A model generated the notes under the pieces. That model was not told the origin of the DNA and searched no databases. It worked only from the letters and a program-made list of their open reading frames with translations. A stretch of 64,000 bases of DNA, from contig PCDI01000003.1 of the NCBI GenBank assembly GCA_002778195.1, positions 2,625,913 to 2,689,912 on the forward strand. The letters are read 5' to 3'. Shown one piece after another: positions 30,480 to 41,954 of the stretch. Source of the stretch: Raffaelea ambrosiae. Lineage: Eukaryota > Ascomycota > Sordariomycetes > Ophiostomatales > Ophiostomataceae. A program made the position numbers and the translations under genes. The first letter of the stretch is position 1; every line of letters starts with the position of its first letter.

Positions 30480-30939
30480 CGTGAGTCAAGTGGAGAATTA
30501 CACGAAGAGTGGGGAATTAGAAGACGCAGCGGAGAACGCGTCTTTGCACAAAACACAAAAGAGGAAACCACGGCCAACTCGTCTCGGACTTGGTAGTAAA
30601 ATCAAAGGAATAAGAACATGAGTCGTGGATGAAGACGATGACGAAGACGAGAGCTAATTATATCAGACGCAGACAATGTGTCGCGGAGGCGACCTTTTAA
30701 CATCCATCCAAGCATGCATGTTATGGTCGTCTGGCCATGTTCAAATCGGTGGAGTAGATGGCAACATATCTTGGGGTTCTTGGCATTCACACACAAAATA
30801 GTATATGCACGTCGCATTCTGTGAGGTATCTCCATAACTTGGGGGCTAGACAGGTCTTTAACCAAGCCTATTGACAACCCTGTTTAGGACGAGGCCTGTG
30901 CAGCTTCTGGCCTGCTGCGATTTGTCAAGTGGTTCTTTG
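30480..30939. promoter_or_regulatory. upstream region of the MFS permease
   Basis: No gene visible. It should hold the permease promoter. I see no distinctive element. Confidence 0.3.
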
Positions 30940-31405
30940 TGCAAGTTTGGTACCTTCTCCCATCTGCTCCTTGACGCGACAAGCCTGAGAATTTCCTCGC
31001 TAGTCGTCAAGGCTGTGCACTGCTCGTCCCAGGCCGACTCTAGGGCGTGTCGGGGAGAAAGGATGCGCTTTTGGACTCCTGGGTCTGGGTAGACATGGCA
31101 TCAAGAAAGGACAGACCCTTGTACCGAGCGTCGTTGACTGGGCCGCCGACATTCTTCTCGACCAGCTCCATGATCTGTTTGCCGGTAATATCCCCCGGTC
31201 CATCCAAGACGTATCGTGCCTTGCTGTGATTTGAAAGGGGTTGATCGAGCAAGAGGAAGCCTGCGACAACACTGACGCCGTCGTTGTGGATGCAACCGAC
31301 GGATGCGTCTTCCAAAGCAATCATTTTTATAGCAGTGCCCTGCGTCCCGGTTTCCCGGAAAGCTGAGGTAGCTGTTGTGCTACGGATCTCTTGGCGAACG
31401 CGCAA
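30940..31405 (-). pseudogene. NmrA-like NAD(P)-binding protein relic
   Basis: The C-terminal half of an NmrA-like (atypical SDR) protein can be read on the minus strand: VAGFLLLDQPLSNHSKARYV, then LDGPGDITGKQIMELVEKNV, GGPVNDARYKGLSFLDAMS and TQTQESK. A TAG stop (about 31038-31040) interrupts the frame. The frame then continues protein-like (ESAWDEQCTALTTSEEILRL, then VASRSRWEK), as in family C-termini. The Rossmann GxxGxxG start is absent upstream. I infer a truncated, stopped copy. The family match is good, but the exact limits are uncertain. Confidence 0.55.
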
Positions 31406-32619
31406 AGGCTAGAATCCCATTGCCGCGCAGAGGTCGCATGTAATAGATAGGAGCTTGGTCAGTCTTTCGACAACGCCTCGCCTAGTAATGCCTGCCAGGA
31501 AGACAAGACAGAACATAAACATGATACAATGAGAACCTCGTACTAGACCAGAATACAACCCATAGGGCAGACAGCCCAATACCAAGCCGCTAAATGGATG
31601 TTGCCAGCGGCAGGGCGGATGATGAGCTTAATTGTCCGTCACGTCAAGACGGTGCCAAGACCAGGAAACAAACATGACTCGCCGTTTGTGACGTGCTCTT
31701 ATCGGAACCACCCAAATTCCCCACACGGTAGCGAGTATATTGTGTGAAGAACGGTCTAGGTGTACAAAAATTTGGAGACAAATAATAGCAGGTCATAAAA
31801 GAGCGGCAACCTCGGTGAACAGTTCCAAACGCGTCGTTGTAGAACATGCCATAGCAACGTTAGGTCTACGATGTCCCTATTTGAAGTCATGGCAAAAAGA
31901 CTGGCTTATGACAGACGTCTGTGTAAAATGGCAGTAGTAAACGGATGATTATCTAGTTGTTGCAGCTATGAAAACAACCATATAAAAGAAACACACGTAC
32001 GTCACTTGTCTCACTGTCTGATTACTGCTAAGCAGCAGTTGTGACCGCTGACCCAACCGTTCATTTATTACATTACTGCCTTTCGATTTAACACGTCTTG
32101 GGTGTATCAAGATCTCTCACCACCGTCTCCCATTTGTTTACAGATACCGCGTCAAGACCGAGACGATGGAGACCGACTACGGTGCAGTGGTATCACGTTC
32201 CGCGTGCCTCATTATATATGTCCTCGAACTATCCATCGAGAAAACAAATTTAATTCGAGGGGTGCAGCGTCCCCGCCCGCCTTACACCGCGGAGTCTCAG
32301 ACGCTGGGACATCTGTGTAAAACCACGGTATTCGCGGATCTTTATCTAGTGGTCAGTACTGTTGGACCTGACGAAATACATGAAATTGAGCCTCTTTGAA
32401 AACCAACAAAATGAAATCGAAATCCGTTTGTAAACCAACCTCGCTTCCCTCCTCTGGCGGTACAACGGCGTGAAACATTCAAAGACAGTCCTCTCTGTGC
32501 ACTGAGCGTATGCTATTCTAGAGTCGCCTCCATCCATTTCTAACAGTGCATGCTTTTGTTTTTCAATAAAAAGAAAAGAAAAAAGAAAAGGAAAAGGAAA
32601 CGCGACAAAGCAAAACGAT
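31406..32619. other. intergenic, no feature recognised
   Basis: Mixed-composition, somewhat AT-rich DNA with only short frames. The 3' UTR of the Zn2Cys6 gene ending at 32620 probably lies at 32550-32619, which is A-rich on the + strand. Confidence 0.35.
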
Positions 32620-34542
32620 TTACATGGACATCAACGTAGACGGCGGCGACGGTATGGCGTGCGAATGCGGCGTCGAAGCTGACGCTGTGCTGCTGCTCGC
32701 CTGCAGGTTGCGCAGGACCCGATACAGGTTCTGCGACGGATCCAGCGCCAGCAAGAGCGACAGCGCGTTGCCGATGGCGTCGCCGACAGCCACCGCGGCC
32801 GGCGGACAGTCCGACGCCGCCGACGCGGGAGGAGGACGGGCCGCGGCCACCACCGATTCCGGCGGCTCCTCCTGCAGGAGGACCAGACAGGCGCTGCCCA
32901 GCGCATGCGTGTGCGTCCAGAAGAACGGAAACTCGGGCATGTCCATGGCCGGGCTGATCTGGGTCTTGCCGTAGTAGTATAGCTCGTGGCAGGCGTGGAT
33001 GAAGCGCGCCGCGACGGTGCGGAGCGCGGTCTCGCTGTCGTTGGGCGCGCCGCCGCCGCCGTCGGCCCGCCACGGCCCGCTGAGCAGCTCAAACAGGGCC
33101 TGGTCGCGGAAGGCACGGCCGCACAGGTGCAGCCAGTCGGCCGACGGCGCGGACAGGTTCCCGGCGGTCGACGCGGCCGCCTGGTGCCAGTCGGCCATCC
33201 AGTCGTGCAGACGGCACTGCATGTCCGCGGCCCACGTGCCGGCCGGAACAGCGGCCCCACGGGCGTGCGCATAAACGTGTATCTCGTGCCGTAGGTGCGA
33301 AAGCCGGTGGGTGAGGTCCGCGGTGGTGGTGGCGGACGTCGTCGCGCCGCTGCCGGAGTCGGCCCGTGTTCGGCTGCGGCCGCTCGGCCTGTCTTGGAAC
33401 ACGGTCGGCCGCCCAAACGCAACGGCAGCCTGCGTCTCCAAGGACACCAGCGTGCGGTAGAGCTGTCGCTCGGCTGCGCGCACCGCCGGGTGCAGGTCCG
33501 TGTACGCCGTCTTGGCCAGAGAGAGCATGGACCAGACGCTGGTGGTGGCCGCCGGGCTCAAGAGCATGTACACGCACTGCAGCAGGAGCATCTGCAGTCG
33601 CGCGACGCCGCTGCCTCGGCTGCCACCGCCACTGCTCCCCGACGGCAGGCCGAGGCCATGGAGGTGCAGGGCGGCCAGCTGGCGGTCGTGGAAGCAGGTG
33701 TAGTGGGCGGCCGCATGGTCGGCCAGCCGGCGGTCGGTCTTGGAGAGCACGCGGAAGCTGACGGCGAGCAGGAGGAAGATGAGGGCGGACTGGTGGGGGG
33801 CCAGGATCAGCAGGCCGTCGCCGGCATAGATGCTCTCGTTGAGGCTGGCCAGCGCGTCGAGGCCAAAGATGGGGAAGAAGGTCTCGACCGACTCGTGGTA
33901 GATGCACAGAAGACGCGTCGACACGCCGGCGTCGGGCAGGAGGTCCATGGCGCTGTGGAAGGGCGCCAGCTTCGGGAGGGCGCTGCAGATGCCGTCCCGT
34001 TGGGAGGGAAAGGCGTCGACCGGCAGCTTGTTGAGCGTGAGCAGGGCCTGGCCGAGGCGGGCGTACACGCTGGACGACCCCCAGAAGACGAGGCCGTTTT
34101 CGCGCGCCAGGTGGTGGTGGTGATGCGCCGGGCTGTAGATGGGAGGCAGCGACAGGGCGCGCGCGGTTGCGGTCGGCACAGGTGCCGCAGGTGCCGCAGG
34201 TGCCGCAGGTGCCGCAGATGCCGCAGATGCCGCGGCCAGAGGCGTGTCCGCCGCACGGGCGGCGCCCGACGACGGCTGGGACGCTTCCTCGGCCGCGGCT
34301 CGCTCGTCCTTGAGGGCGTTCAGCTCCCGGAAGCGCGCGACCAGCTTGGCCAGGTACGCGCGCGAGACAACGGTGTCGAGGACATGGTCCCTGTAGGTGC
34401 AGTCGTGGTGGGCCTTGTCGCAGTTGGCACAGGTCGGCAGCCGCGAGTCGCACTTGATGCGCCTCGTCCTACATCTCATGCATGACGAGAGCGTGCACAG
34501 GGCAGTGTTGAGGTCCAGGTCTGCCAGGGCTCCAGAATGCAT
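32620..34542 (-). CDS. Zn2Cys6 transcription factor, single exon
   Basis: Probable nuclear transcription regulator of 640 residues. The zinc cluster is near the N-terminus (CMRCRTRRIKCDSRLPTC, then ANCDKAHHDC): C-x2-C-x6-C-x6-C-x2-C-x6-C. A short coiled linker follows (AYLAKLVARFRELNALKDER). Then come an Ala/Pro-rich run built on a GCAGGTGCC-type repeat (about 34180-34240) and a His run. The middle region (STRLLCIYHESVETFFPIFG, then SALIFLLLAVSFRVLS) is diverged from the fungal_trans domain but in the right place. The start codon at 34542 sits just below a large hexamer repeat. No target genes can be named. It is the nearest regulator to the NmrA relic and the other Zn2Cys6 gene. Confidence 0.83.
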   Translation of the reverse strand: MHSGALADLDLNTALCTLSSCMRCRTRRIKCDSRLPTCANCDKAHHDCTYRDHVLDTVVSRAYLAKLVARFRELNALKDERAAAEEASQPSSGAARAADTPLAAASAASAAPAAPAAPAAPVPTATARALSLPPIYSPAHHHHHLARENGLVFWGSSSVYARLGQALLTLNKLPVDAFPSQRDGICSALPKLAPFHSAMDLLPDAGVSTRLLCIYHESVETFFPIFGLDALASLNESIYAGDGLLILAPHQSALIFLLLAVSFRVLSKTDRRLADHAAAHYTCFHDRQLAALHLHGLGLPSGSSGGGSRGSGVARLQMLLLQCVYMLLSPAATTSVWSMLSLAKTAYTDLHPAVRAAERQLYRTLVSLETQAAVAFGRPTVFQDRPSGRSRTRADSGSGATTSATTTADLTHRLSHLRHEIHVYAHARGAAVPAGTWAADMQCRLHDWMADWHQAAASTAGNLSAPSADWLHLCGRAFRDQALFELLSGPWRADGGGGAPNDSETALRTVAARFIHACHELYYYGKTQISPAMDMPEFPFFWTHTHALGSACLVLLQEEPPESVVAAARPPPASAASDCPPAAVAVGDAIGNALSLLLALDPSQNLYRVLRNLQASSSTASASTPHSHAIPSPPSTLMSM

Positions 34543-34572
34543 TGGGAGTCCATCACCGGGAGGGACTCCTAC

Positions 34573-34722
34573 GTTTTTTTTTTCTTTTTTTTTTGTGTTT
34601 TGGTTTTTGGTTTTGGTTTTGGTTTTGGTTGTGGTTTTGGTTTTGGTTTTGGTTTTGGTTTTGATTTTGATTTTGATTTTGATTTTGATTTTGATTTTGA
34701 TTTTGATTTTGATTTTGATTTA
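34573..34722. repeat. TTTTGG/TTTTGA hexamer array
   Basis: After a poly-T tract (34573-34595) there are several TTTTGG units, then a clean switch to roughly a dozen TTTTGA units ending near 34722. On the minus strand the poly-A tract ends about 30 bp upstream of the ATG at 34542, so the array sits in the promoter or 5' UTR of that Zn2Cys6 gene. Confidence 0.92.
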
Positions 34723-37152
34723 TGTTTTCTGTGTGCTGCGTTCTTTGCAAGGCGCCTACCGCATTCCGGGATGTTTGCAGTAGCAGGACATGAATCTCTC
34801 GATGCTCGACACGCTCTCGATGACGTCTTGGGAGGGATCGGCACGCGAATTGCCCGTTCTCTTTATCTTGGTGGCCTCGGCATCGAGGCAGGGGAGACTG
34901 GCCCAGGGCAGTCCCCGTCGGACATGGCCTCGCTTATACGCGGACAGGTCGGCACCGGTTCTGCTTTCTCCCAGGACATCTATGTGCACGTCTCGCTCTG
35001 TTCCTCGCCCACGCATCCCACCTTATCCCACCAGTGGACCACGCGCTGCAAGGTACTATCAGTCGCGGTCGCTATCAGTGACGGACTATCGTCAGCAGCT
35101 TGCCAGGTCTGGCCAATCCTCGTTGTTCCCAGCTTCGCCTATATCAATACGTGGTACGGACAACATGGCGTGATCTGCAGTTGGGGATGGTGGGAACGGC
35201 GCATCTCTTTTGACTGTTATCCGGACTATTTTTAAGCTCCTTGCTAATTCCAAGAGCTAACCGCTTTTCATCTGTGCTCAATCCGTCATCGTGCAGGGGC
35301 TGTCCGAAACGAGCGTCTGCAAGGTCCGCTAGAGACGTCAGGGCAATACGGTGTACGCGTCCTGGAGCTGCTCTGGGGCTTGCCTGTCTGTTGACGAGTT
35401 GAAGAGGTGAAAACGTACACCGTCGAATTGCTCCTATGTGCCCTGACCCGCCAGTCAGCTTGCAGATCGACCTAGCTTCGTGCTCGTAGTGGAACAAGCC
35501 TCGTCGATGGCCCAACGCCTGGTCTGTTTAAGGAAAGGCACGTGCTTTTCCCAGTGGGCTTGAAGAGAGCTTGGCTTTAGGGCCATCACACGGCCATCCA
35601 CCCTGTCCGTTATCCGGTCACCGGGCATAGCCTATACCTGCCACTTGTGGGCACGGTGTACATAGTATGCTGCCGCTCTTCTCCGCATGGCCCTGAGAAA
35701 GGCGTTCCTTACCTGCATGATGCAGACCCTGAGTGGTGACATGTCGCAATTGGCCTCTATTTAGATAGACCAAGATGTGGCCTGCTTCAATCAGGCACTT
35801 TGCCACAGAGACGGGTGTACTCAGCCGCCGCGAAGTCGGTTGGTACTTGCAATGAAGGCGGACGGGAGAGCGCGTCGTTGGGACGTTTCAATGCTTGCTC
35901 GTGCCACAGTTTCGAAGCTACCCCAGGGCGGTTGCCTGCGGAGTTGGCTTGGCCCCATACCGCATCAGGATATTAGCGAGTGGGCTCACGAACGAATGGG
36001 GTAGAAAATGTGACAAGCCAATTCTGCAGTACTTTTTTTCTTGGCAGGCAGGCACAGGGAAAGCCGGAGCATTTCGTTCCAGAAGTACCAGGCAGTAGTT
36101 CCGGATTCAGAGCAGCAGGAACAAACATATCAATTCCTTCCAAGTTGGGATCCAACTATGACACACGTGTGTACATAGTACGTCTTCCTGTTCTTTGGCA
36201 GAACTTGCACAAACAATGCATATGTCTGGTTTCAGTAGAATTGGTTCCAATGGAGACGCTGACGACCGAACGATAGCATCTTGGGTAAAATGCGCCTGGA
36301 GAGATAAAGCACCTGCAGCAGATCACCACGCCGGCATTGTATGCCTCCACAATGGCGTTGCAGATTGGCGGTTTTTCTACTCTCCGCGGGCGTATTTGCC
36401 CACTGAGGTGCATCTCCTACGCAAGATACTCGGTACATGGCCATGGACTGCTACCGCACAGATCCCCAAATAAGCAGCGAGCACTGCCCCAACCAGTCCA
36501 GCTCGTGAGAGGATCCTCCGGTTGCTGCTACCCTTGCGTACCCTTATGGCCATTGAAAGGACAGGTGGACCCCCCTGATCTGCAGCATTGGTTCCTGCCA
36601 TAGCACTGTATTCTGTAGCGGTTAGCCGGCGGCCACAGCGAGAGGCGTCCTTCGAGTCGGGGGACGGGACACAATCTGGCGTCCGACAGAGCTTATCGCT
36701 GTAGAGAGAGCGCTGTGTCGCTGCCCGGCGGGATGGCTTATCGGCCGTCCGCGCAAATCCGCCAACCGCACGTCGGGAGTGTACACCACGGCGGAGTTGG
36801 CCCCATGGCCCGATATTTCCAGTTGTCACGGCGGACTTGCGCTTGTCCGAGTCGGGTAGTCCACACTCACAGAGCCAAGGGGGGTTCCAAGGGTTTTCCA
36901 TGGGTCTTTGTTAGGGTTGGAGTCTAGACGGTTCCTGATTTTTTCCCCTTTGCCTCGGTACCGTTTCTTGCCAGCCCAGTCCTTGCTGTGCGACCAAAAA
37001 GAGACCAGAGCGAAGAAGCACGATGATAACAAGGTTCGCCGGCGGCGTTTGCTTTGGCCCGAACTGCCGTTGGCTTCGCTGCCTACCGCCGGGAAGGTCT
37101 GGCCCTCTTTTGATCATCCCTGATAAAGAAAGGCTCTCTGCGTTATCCAAGC
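34723..37152. other. long intergenic stretch without recognised genes
   Basis: About 2.4 kb between two minus-strand regulators. Frames of up to about 170 codons exist, but none has convincing composition, start context or family similarity. The sequence is mixed, with no clear repeat. Part of it is presumably the 3' region of the gene ending at 37153 and the promoter of the gene starting at 34542. Confidence 0.4.
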
Positions 37153-39423
37153 CTAGATGGACCATCCCATCAGGTTGTCGCCCGTGCCAAAGGCGTCCCA
37201 GTCCACGTTCATGAAGGCTTCAAAATTGTCTCCCATGTGTCCCCAGTAGTTATCATCAAAGAGCACATTTTCGTGTTGATCACCTGGCGGGGTGTACTGT
37301 AGAGGATCGTGGATTGCGTGTGACGACCCCAGGATCCCGTCCCGGGCAGCCGGCGTATTCAGTACAGACGACCCGCCAAACCGAGGGACGGACATATCCA
37401 AGGTAGCCGGAGTCAAGGACGTTCTCGACAGCAGACTGCGTCTGTATTCAAAGTAGTTGGCAATCGCCACACAAGCCGGCCAGCGTCGCGACATCATGGT
37501 CTAGGACAGTCAGTGAATGAACAGGCGTCTCGGTGTCGTCGGTGTCCCTTGGCGACTTACGTAGGCTGCAGAGAACTGTTCCAGCAGATGCATTACCTGC
37601 GTCTGGGAATACGCCTGGATCAAGGGCGCGGCATTGTCCAAAATCAGCATGGCTGCACAATGGCACTGTTGGGTGCACTGCCAGTCGAACTTGAGCATGC
37701 CCGTCTGCATCATGCCGAGGAACCCGCGGATGAGCGTGCGGGACGCCTCAAAGTACACCAGACGCGACGCGTGGTCGGGCGTGGGATTCCGCGGACAGGG
37801 CATATGCAGGTAGATGCGGACAGTGGCGACGATGAAGTCGAACCAGTCGGGACCAGCATCCGGACCCGCATCCACTACGTTTATCATCTGTCCCGCGACA
37901 GACTCGTGCCATGCCAGCAACTGGCGGTCCATGTCCGCGAGCCATGCGGCATGCGCGGACTTGGCCATCGTGTCGGCCTCGCCAAAGTTGACACTGTAGA
38001 TGTCCGACTCGAGTCTCCGCAGGCGGACATGGTTGAGCCACTGTTGACGTTTGCGGCGAAGCACCTGTGTTTCGCTGTCTTCAAAGACACCATGGACCTC
38101 CACGGTCGGCGTGCTGCGGCCGCTTTCCTCGTGCAGCTCTTCGGGAGACAGAATGCTGATCTGGTCATCCATGATGCTGACCGGCTTGAGCGCCGGCACC
38201 GAGATGGACCGGTCCATCGAGTAGAGCTGTCCACGTTAGCTTGTGCGATGTGTGAGAGACACCACTGTGAACAACAGACGTGAACCCACCACCCAAAACA
38301 CACGCGCCCGTGTCCGCTGTGCCTCATCGTCAAGGCCGTCCCACGACGGGCATGCGCTCTGGTGGAGACCCAGCCCAATGGCCATGCGCATGACCGTCTC
38401 CTTCGCCGCCCATATGTTGGCTGTGCCGGGCCGCAGATTGGCAAACTGGCAGACCAGCATGGTGCACTGGATGGTCTCGAGCGAGTCGGTCGGCAGGCTC
38501 TCGTACAGCTCCATGGCGGAGCGGAACAGCGCGTCGCCAAAGGCCATGACCTTGTCGATCTGGTCCGACTTGGACGTCATGGTGCTGATGGCCAGGATCA
38601 TGGTCACCACGAAGCGGCTGACGGGCGGCCCCGGGTGGGCCGCATAGGCCGCTACGTAATGGGCCTGCACCTGCGCCCTGTCCAGGAAGGGGTACTGGGG
38701 CAAGATGCGGTCGACGTAGACCCGGACCAGGACGTCCGATACGTGTCGCGGGATGGCCGCCAGGTCGACAGGGGGCGGTGGCGGATTGTTGCTGGCCGCC
38801 CCTCCAAACTGGTTGTGCGGACTGGTGCCCGCAGCGGTCGAGGTGGACGACAAGAAGGAGCCCAGGTGGGCGTCCGCCTCGGGCTCGGCTGCCATCTCGC
38901 GCCCGCCAGGGGCAAACTGGGCGCCTGGGTTGCGCAGGGGCAGCGCCGAGGGCGCGGTGAGCGACAGGGCGGTCAGCTTCTTGAGCGATAGGCTGGCCAG
39001 ATCATCCTGGCCACAGCAGGCCGTCGACGACGGCTGGCCAGCCAGACGACCCACGTAGTCGTGGACCTGGCGGCGGAACTGCGGCGACGGAGCGCATCCT
39101 GGCGAGCCCCGCCCCTCCGTTTCCGCCCCAGGCGAGGTCCCCACGCGCAACTCAGCTTCGAGGTCGGCAATGGCCGTCTCCAGATACTGGATGAGGCTCC
39201 TGGGTATGGGAGCCGCTGTGGCGCGGTCAACCCCGACGCACTCGACACCCGCCTGCCGGCAGCGCGAACAGGCCGGGGCTTGGCCATCGCACTGGGATGG
39301 ATTGGTCAGCTTCCAGGGATTTCCCAATATATACTATACGCATCTATGATACCCAGGCCACGATGAACTTACGCGGCGTTTTTGCCGGAAACACCGGGCA
39401 CATGCATACGTTGCTCGACTCAT
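37153..39423 (-). CDS. Zn2Cys6 transcription factor with fungal_trans domain
   Basis: Probable nuclear regulator of 688 residues from four exons (39423-39373, 39291-38290, 38226-37561, 37500-37153; introns 81, 63 and 60 bp, all in phase). The zinc cluster is split by intron 1 and is restored as CARCFRQKRRCDGQAPAC followed by SRCRQAGVEC. A coiled linker follows (PRSLIQYLETAIADLEAEL). The fungal-specific TF domain spans residues about 190-500: VYVDRILPQYPFLDRAQVQA, NIWAAKETVMRMAIGLGLHQ, then RVFWVLYSMDRSISVPALKP across intron 2. The C-terminal part has the usual helical repeats and an acidic tail (FDDNYWGHMGDNFEAFMNVD), which could be an activation domain. Putative targets nearby are the SDR and the dead permease, but this is only proximity. 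Confidence 0.87.
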
Positions 39424-40195
39424 GGGGACCTATTTGGATCTGTGTGTGCTGAACTTCCACTTGCAGGGGAAAACGTGTCGAATCGCCTACTGGGGAAAGA
39501 CGAACCGAGCACCTGCTTATTATGAGAGAGAGTGCCCTGCATAAGATCCTGGCTGCGGGAGGACTATCCGCGCCCCCCCTCCATCCATGGTCCCTGGGTG
39601 TGCTCCTGATAAGACTTCCTCGAGGTTTAGACCCAGTGGACTGGCTCATTTGGTATTAGTCATACAGAAACAAGGCGCCGATGCACTCCCCCCCTTGACG
39701 AGGAGAATGCCAGCTAACCTTGCAGATAGCTTGCAGATAGACTAAAGCCTTCCGAGCTAGATATATAAATGGAAGATCGTCTTCACATTCTCCCTCCTGG
39801 TGGGTGCGGTGTTCTTGTACAATGTCTGTACTGTCAACAGAAGCACAACAAAATGGAACCCAACTTCGCTTAACAAGCCTGAAACAGGTCGGCCTTCACA
39901 AGCAATATCGGATCTGATATCGTACAGCACCCGACCTGAATAGCCCGTAGCCCGACCGACCACGACAGAAAACACGAACACGACCGACGTATCTTCCAAG
40001 ACAAACAAAACTCGCTTTTATTTTCCCATTCATTACTTTTTTTTGGTACTCCTTTCACCTCACACATACGCCATGCAAAGAACAGCAAGGTGCCTTCCGA
40101 ACAACACTGCAGACATTCGTCTCTCCAGCCAACATGCGGATGTCTCTCCTAAACTCGCCACGCACGTCCCCATCCCTTCACCGACCGGCCTTCTC
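39424..40195. other. intergenic region between TF and SDR genes
   Basis: No gene. AT-rich at 39750-39790 (tatataaatgg) and T-rich at 40015-40045. It should hold the promoter of the regulator and the 3' UTR of the SDR. Confidence 0.4.
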
Positions 40196-41391
40196 CTAAG
40201 CCTTCTCCGACAGCAGCGCGTACACCGACGCCACCTCGGGCACCTTGGCCTCGAACTCCTGCTTGGACTCCTCCCAGACCTGCTTCTGGGCCACCTTGCC
40301 GCTCGCCCGGTCCATGAACGGCGGGTACGACGGCGAGTCGAAGTCGTGCATGATCTTGCCGTTTGCGGCCGCGGGCGCCGACGCGCCGTTGACCAGGGCG
40401 GTGGCGCCGATCTGCGGGTCGCGCGCGCTGATGTTCATGATCAGCCGCGGGATCAGCTTGCCCTGGTTGGGCTGCGTCAGGGGCGTCCAGGCCGAGCCCG
40501 GGTCGGCGCTCGTAATGGTGACGCGGCCGAGGCGGCCGGCCTGGGCGGCCGCGGCCGTGCGGGCGGCGAGCTCGCGCGCAAAGTAGAGCAGCAGCGCCTT
40601 GGAGCGGCCGTACTGGTGGCCCTGCTCGAGGCCGTCGCGGTTCGTGCTCATCTTGCGCAGGTAGGTGACGCCGGACTTGGCGCTGGGCAGGCCCATGGTG
40701 AAGGACGACGGGTAGATGCCAAAGGACGTGACAAACGTGAGAACCGGCGGCTCGGGGTTGCCGGGCGAGGCCTTGAGCAGCGGGACCAGGAAGAGCGCGA
40801 TCAGGGCCGTCGACAGGTAGTTGACCTGGATGCCTAAAAAAGGGGAGGGGAGGTGAGCAAATGCCCGAGGACAAACACACATCAAAGGAGACCGTGGGGG
40901 GGGAGGGGCTTACTGGTCTCCCAGCCCTCGGGCGACAGACGCCGGTGGAAGGCCAGAATGCCGGCCGTCAGCAGCGCGTGGTCAATGTGCTCGAGGGTGC
41001 GCGCCTTCTCGGCCAGGGCCTGGCAGCCCGCAAACGTCATCATGTCGATCTGCCACACCAGGATCGTCGGCTCCGTCTGGCCGGCGGCGCGCGCGTCGGC
41101 CAGGATCTGCTCCTTGACCTCGCCGCAGTCCAGCAGGTCCACCAGCACCAGCGTGCTCACGCCGTGCTTGGCAAAGAGCGCGGCTGCTCGGCGGCCGTAC
41201 GCGCCGTTGGCACCGGTCACCAGGGCCGTCCGTCCGGCATACGAGGCCGTCGTGATCGTGGGCCGGCCGTTGCGCTGCTTCCAGAGCAGCTGCCAGGGGA
41301 AGTACTCGGCGATGAAGAGCGGAATGCATGTCAGCACGCCAATGGCCACGGCGACGACCGCGCCGACGATGAGAGTCGTCTGCATGTCCAT
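40196..41391 (-). CDS. membrane-anchored short-chain dehydrogenase/reductase
   Basis: NAD(P)-dependent oxidoreductase of the classical SDR fold, probably on the ER or another membrane facing the cytosol. Two exons (41391-40914 and 40833-40196; intron 80 bp) give 371 residues. The true ATG is at 41391 (MDMQTTLIVG). An N-terminal membrane segment (TLIVGAVVAVAIGVLTCIPL) anchors it. The cofactor motif is ALVTGANGAYGRRAAALFAK, with Ala at a usual Gly. IDHALLTAGIL stands for the NNAG block. The catalytic Ser lies in LTFVTSFGIYPSS, and YGRSK is the YxxxK motif. The Arg/Ala-rich stretch after it (ELAARTAAAAQAGRLG) is longer than typical. The substrate is unknown; lipid or retinol-like dehydrogenases share this layout. 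Confidence 0.87.
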
Positions 41392-41954
41392 CGTGAAGAC
41401 GCGCCGCAGTAGAGGGTCAAGGGAGGGGTCAATGGAGGCAACGGGAGGCAATTGGGGGGCAAAAAGAGAAGAACGGGAGACCGAGACTTGAGGCGGTCAG
41501 TGAAATGGCCGGTACGGCGTCGTTAAATACGCGCGTGGGGACCGTTGGCTAGCTGCGTCACTGCGCGTGCGCTGCTCTTGGTATTTTCCACTTTGTGGGT
41601 AGGCCAACGGTCAAGTTTGGGCGGATGGCCAGATTCCGCGATAATCGTAAGACACTGTGTAGACGGACCGTGCGAACCGATCCTGGCACGTAGGACCCCA
41701 GTTCAAGCTTAATTGTTGAGCTCAATACGAGTACGACAGAACCCAGCACCATATTTGGATATGGAATGGGCTGTGGTGGATGGACTGTGATGATACCACT
41801 GACTGAATTGACCCGTTAAACAGTGATTCTTTACCTTGTACGACTGCTCTGGTCGTTGCAGTCACAGAAGACATTGCTGGCGCTCGCCTCCGTAAGGCCA
41901 CCGAGTTTAGCGACAATTTACGCTGTGTCTCCACTGTTCCAACTCCGAGTACGG
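41392..41954. other. intergenic, SDR promoter and relic 3' flank
   Basis: No gene recognised. The SDR promoter should lie within 41392-41600. Confidence 0.35.

Noticed and set aside
30602..31092. Small ORFs on both strands near the MFS permease promoter
   Set aside because: Short, with no composition bias or family match. Only the NmrA-like segment is convincing.
34573..34722. Interstitial telomere sequence
   Set aside because: Units are TTTTGG and TTTTGA, not the TTAGGG expected in filamentous ascomycetes.
34553..34750. Asn-Gln repeat protein coded by the hexamer array
   Set aside because: Any frame through a hexamer repeat yields a dipeptide repeat. There is no flanking coding signal.
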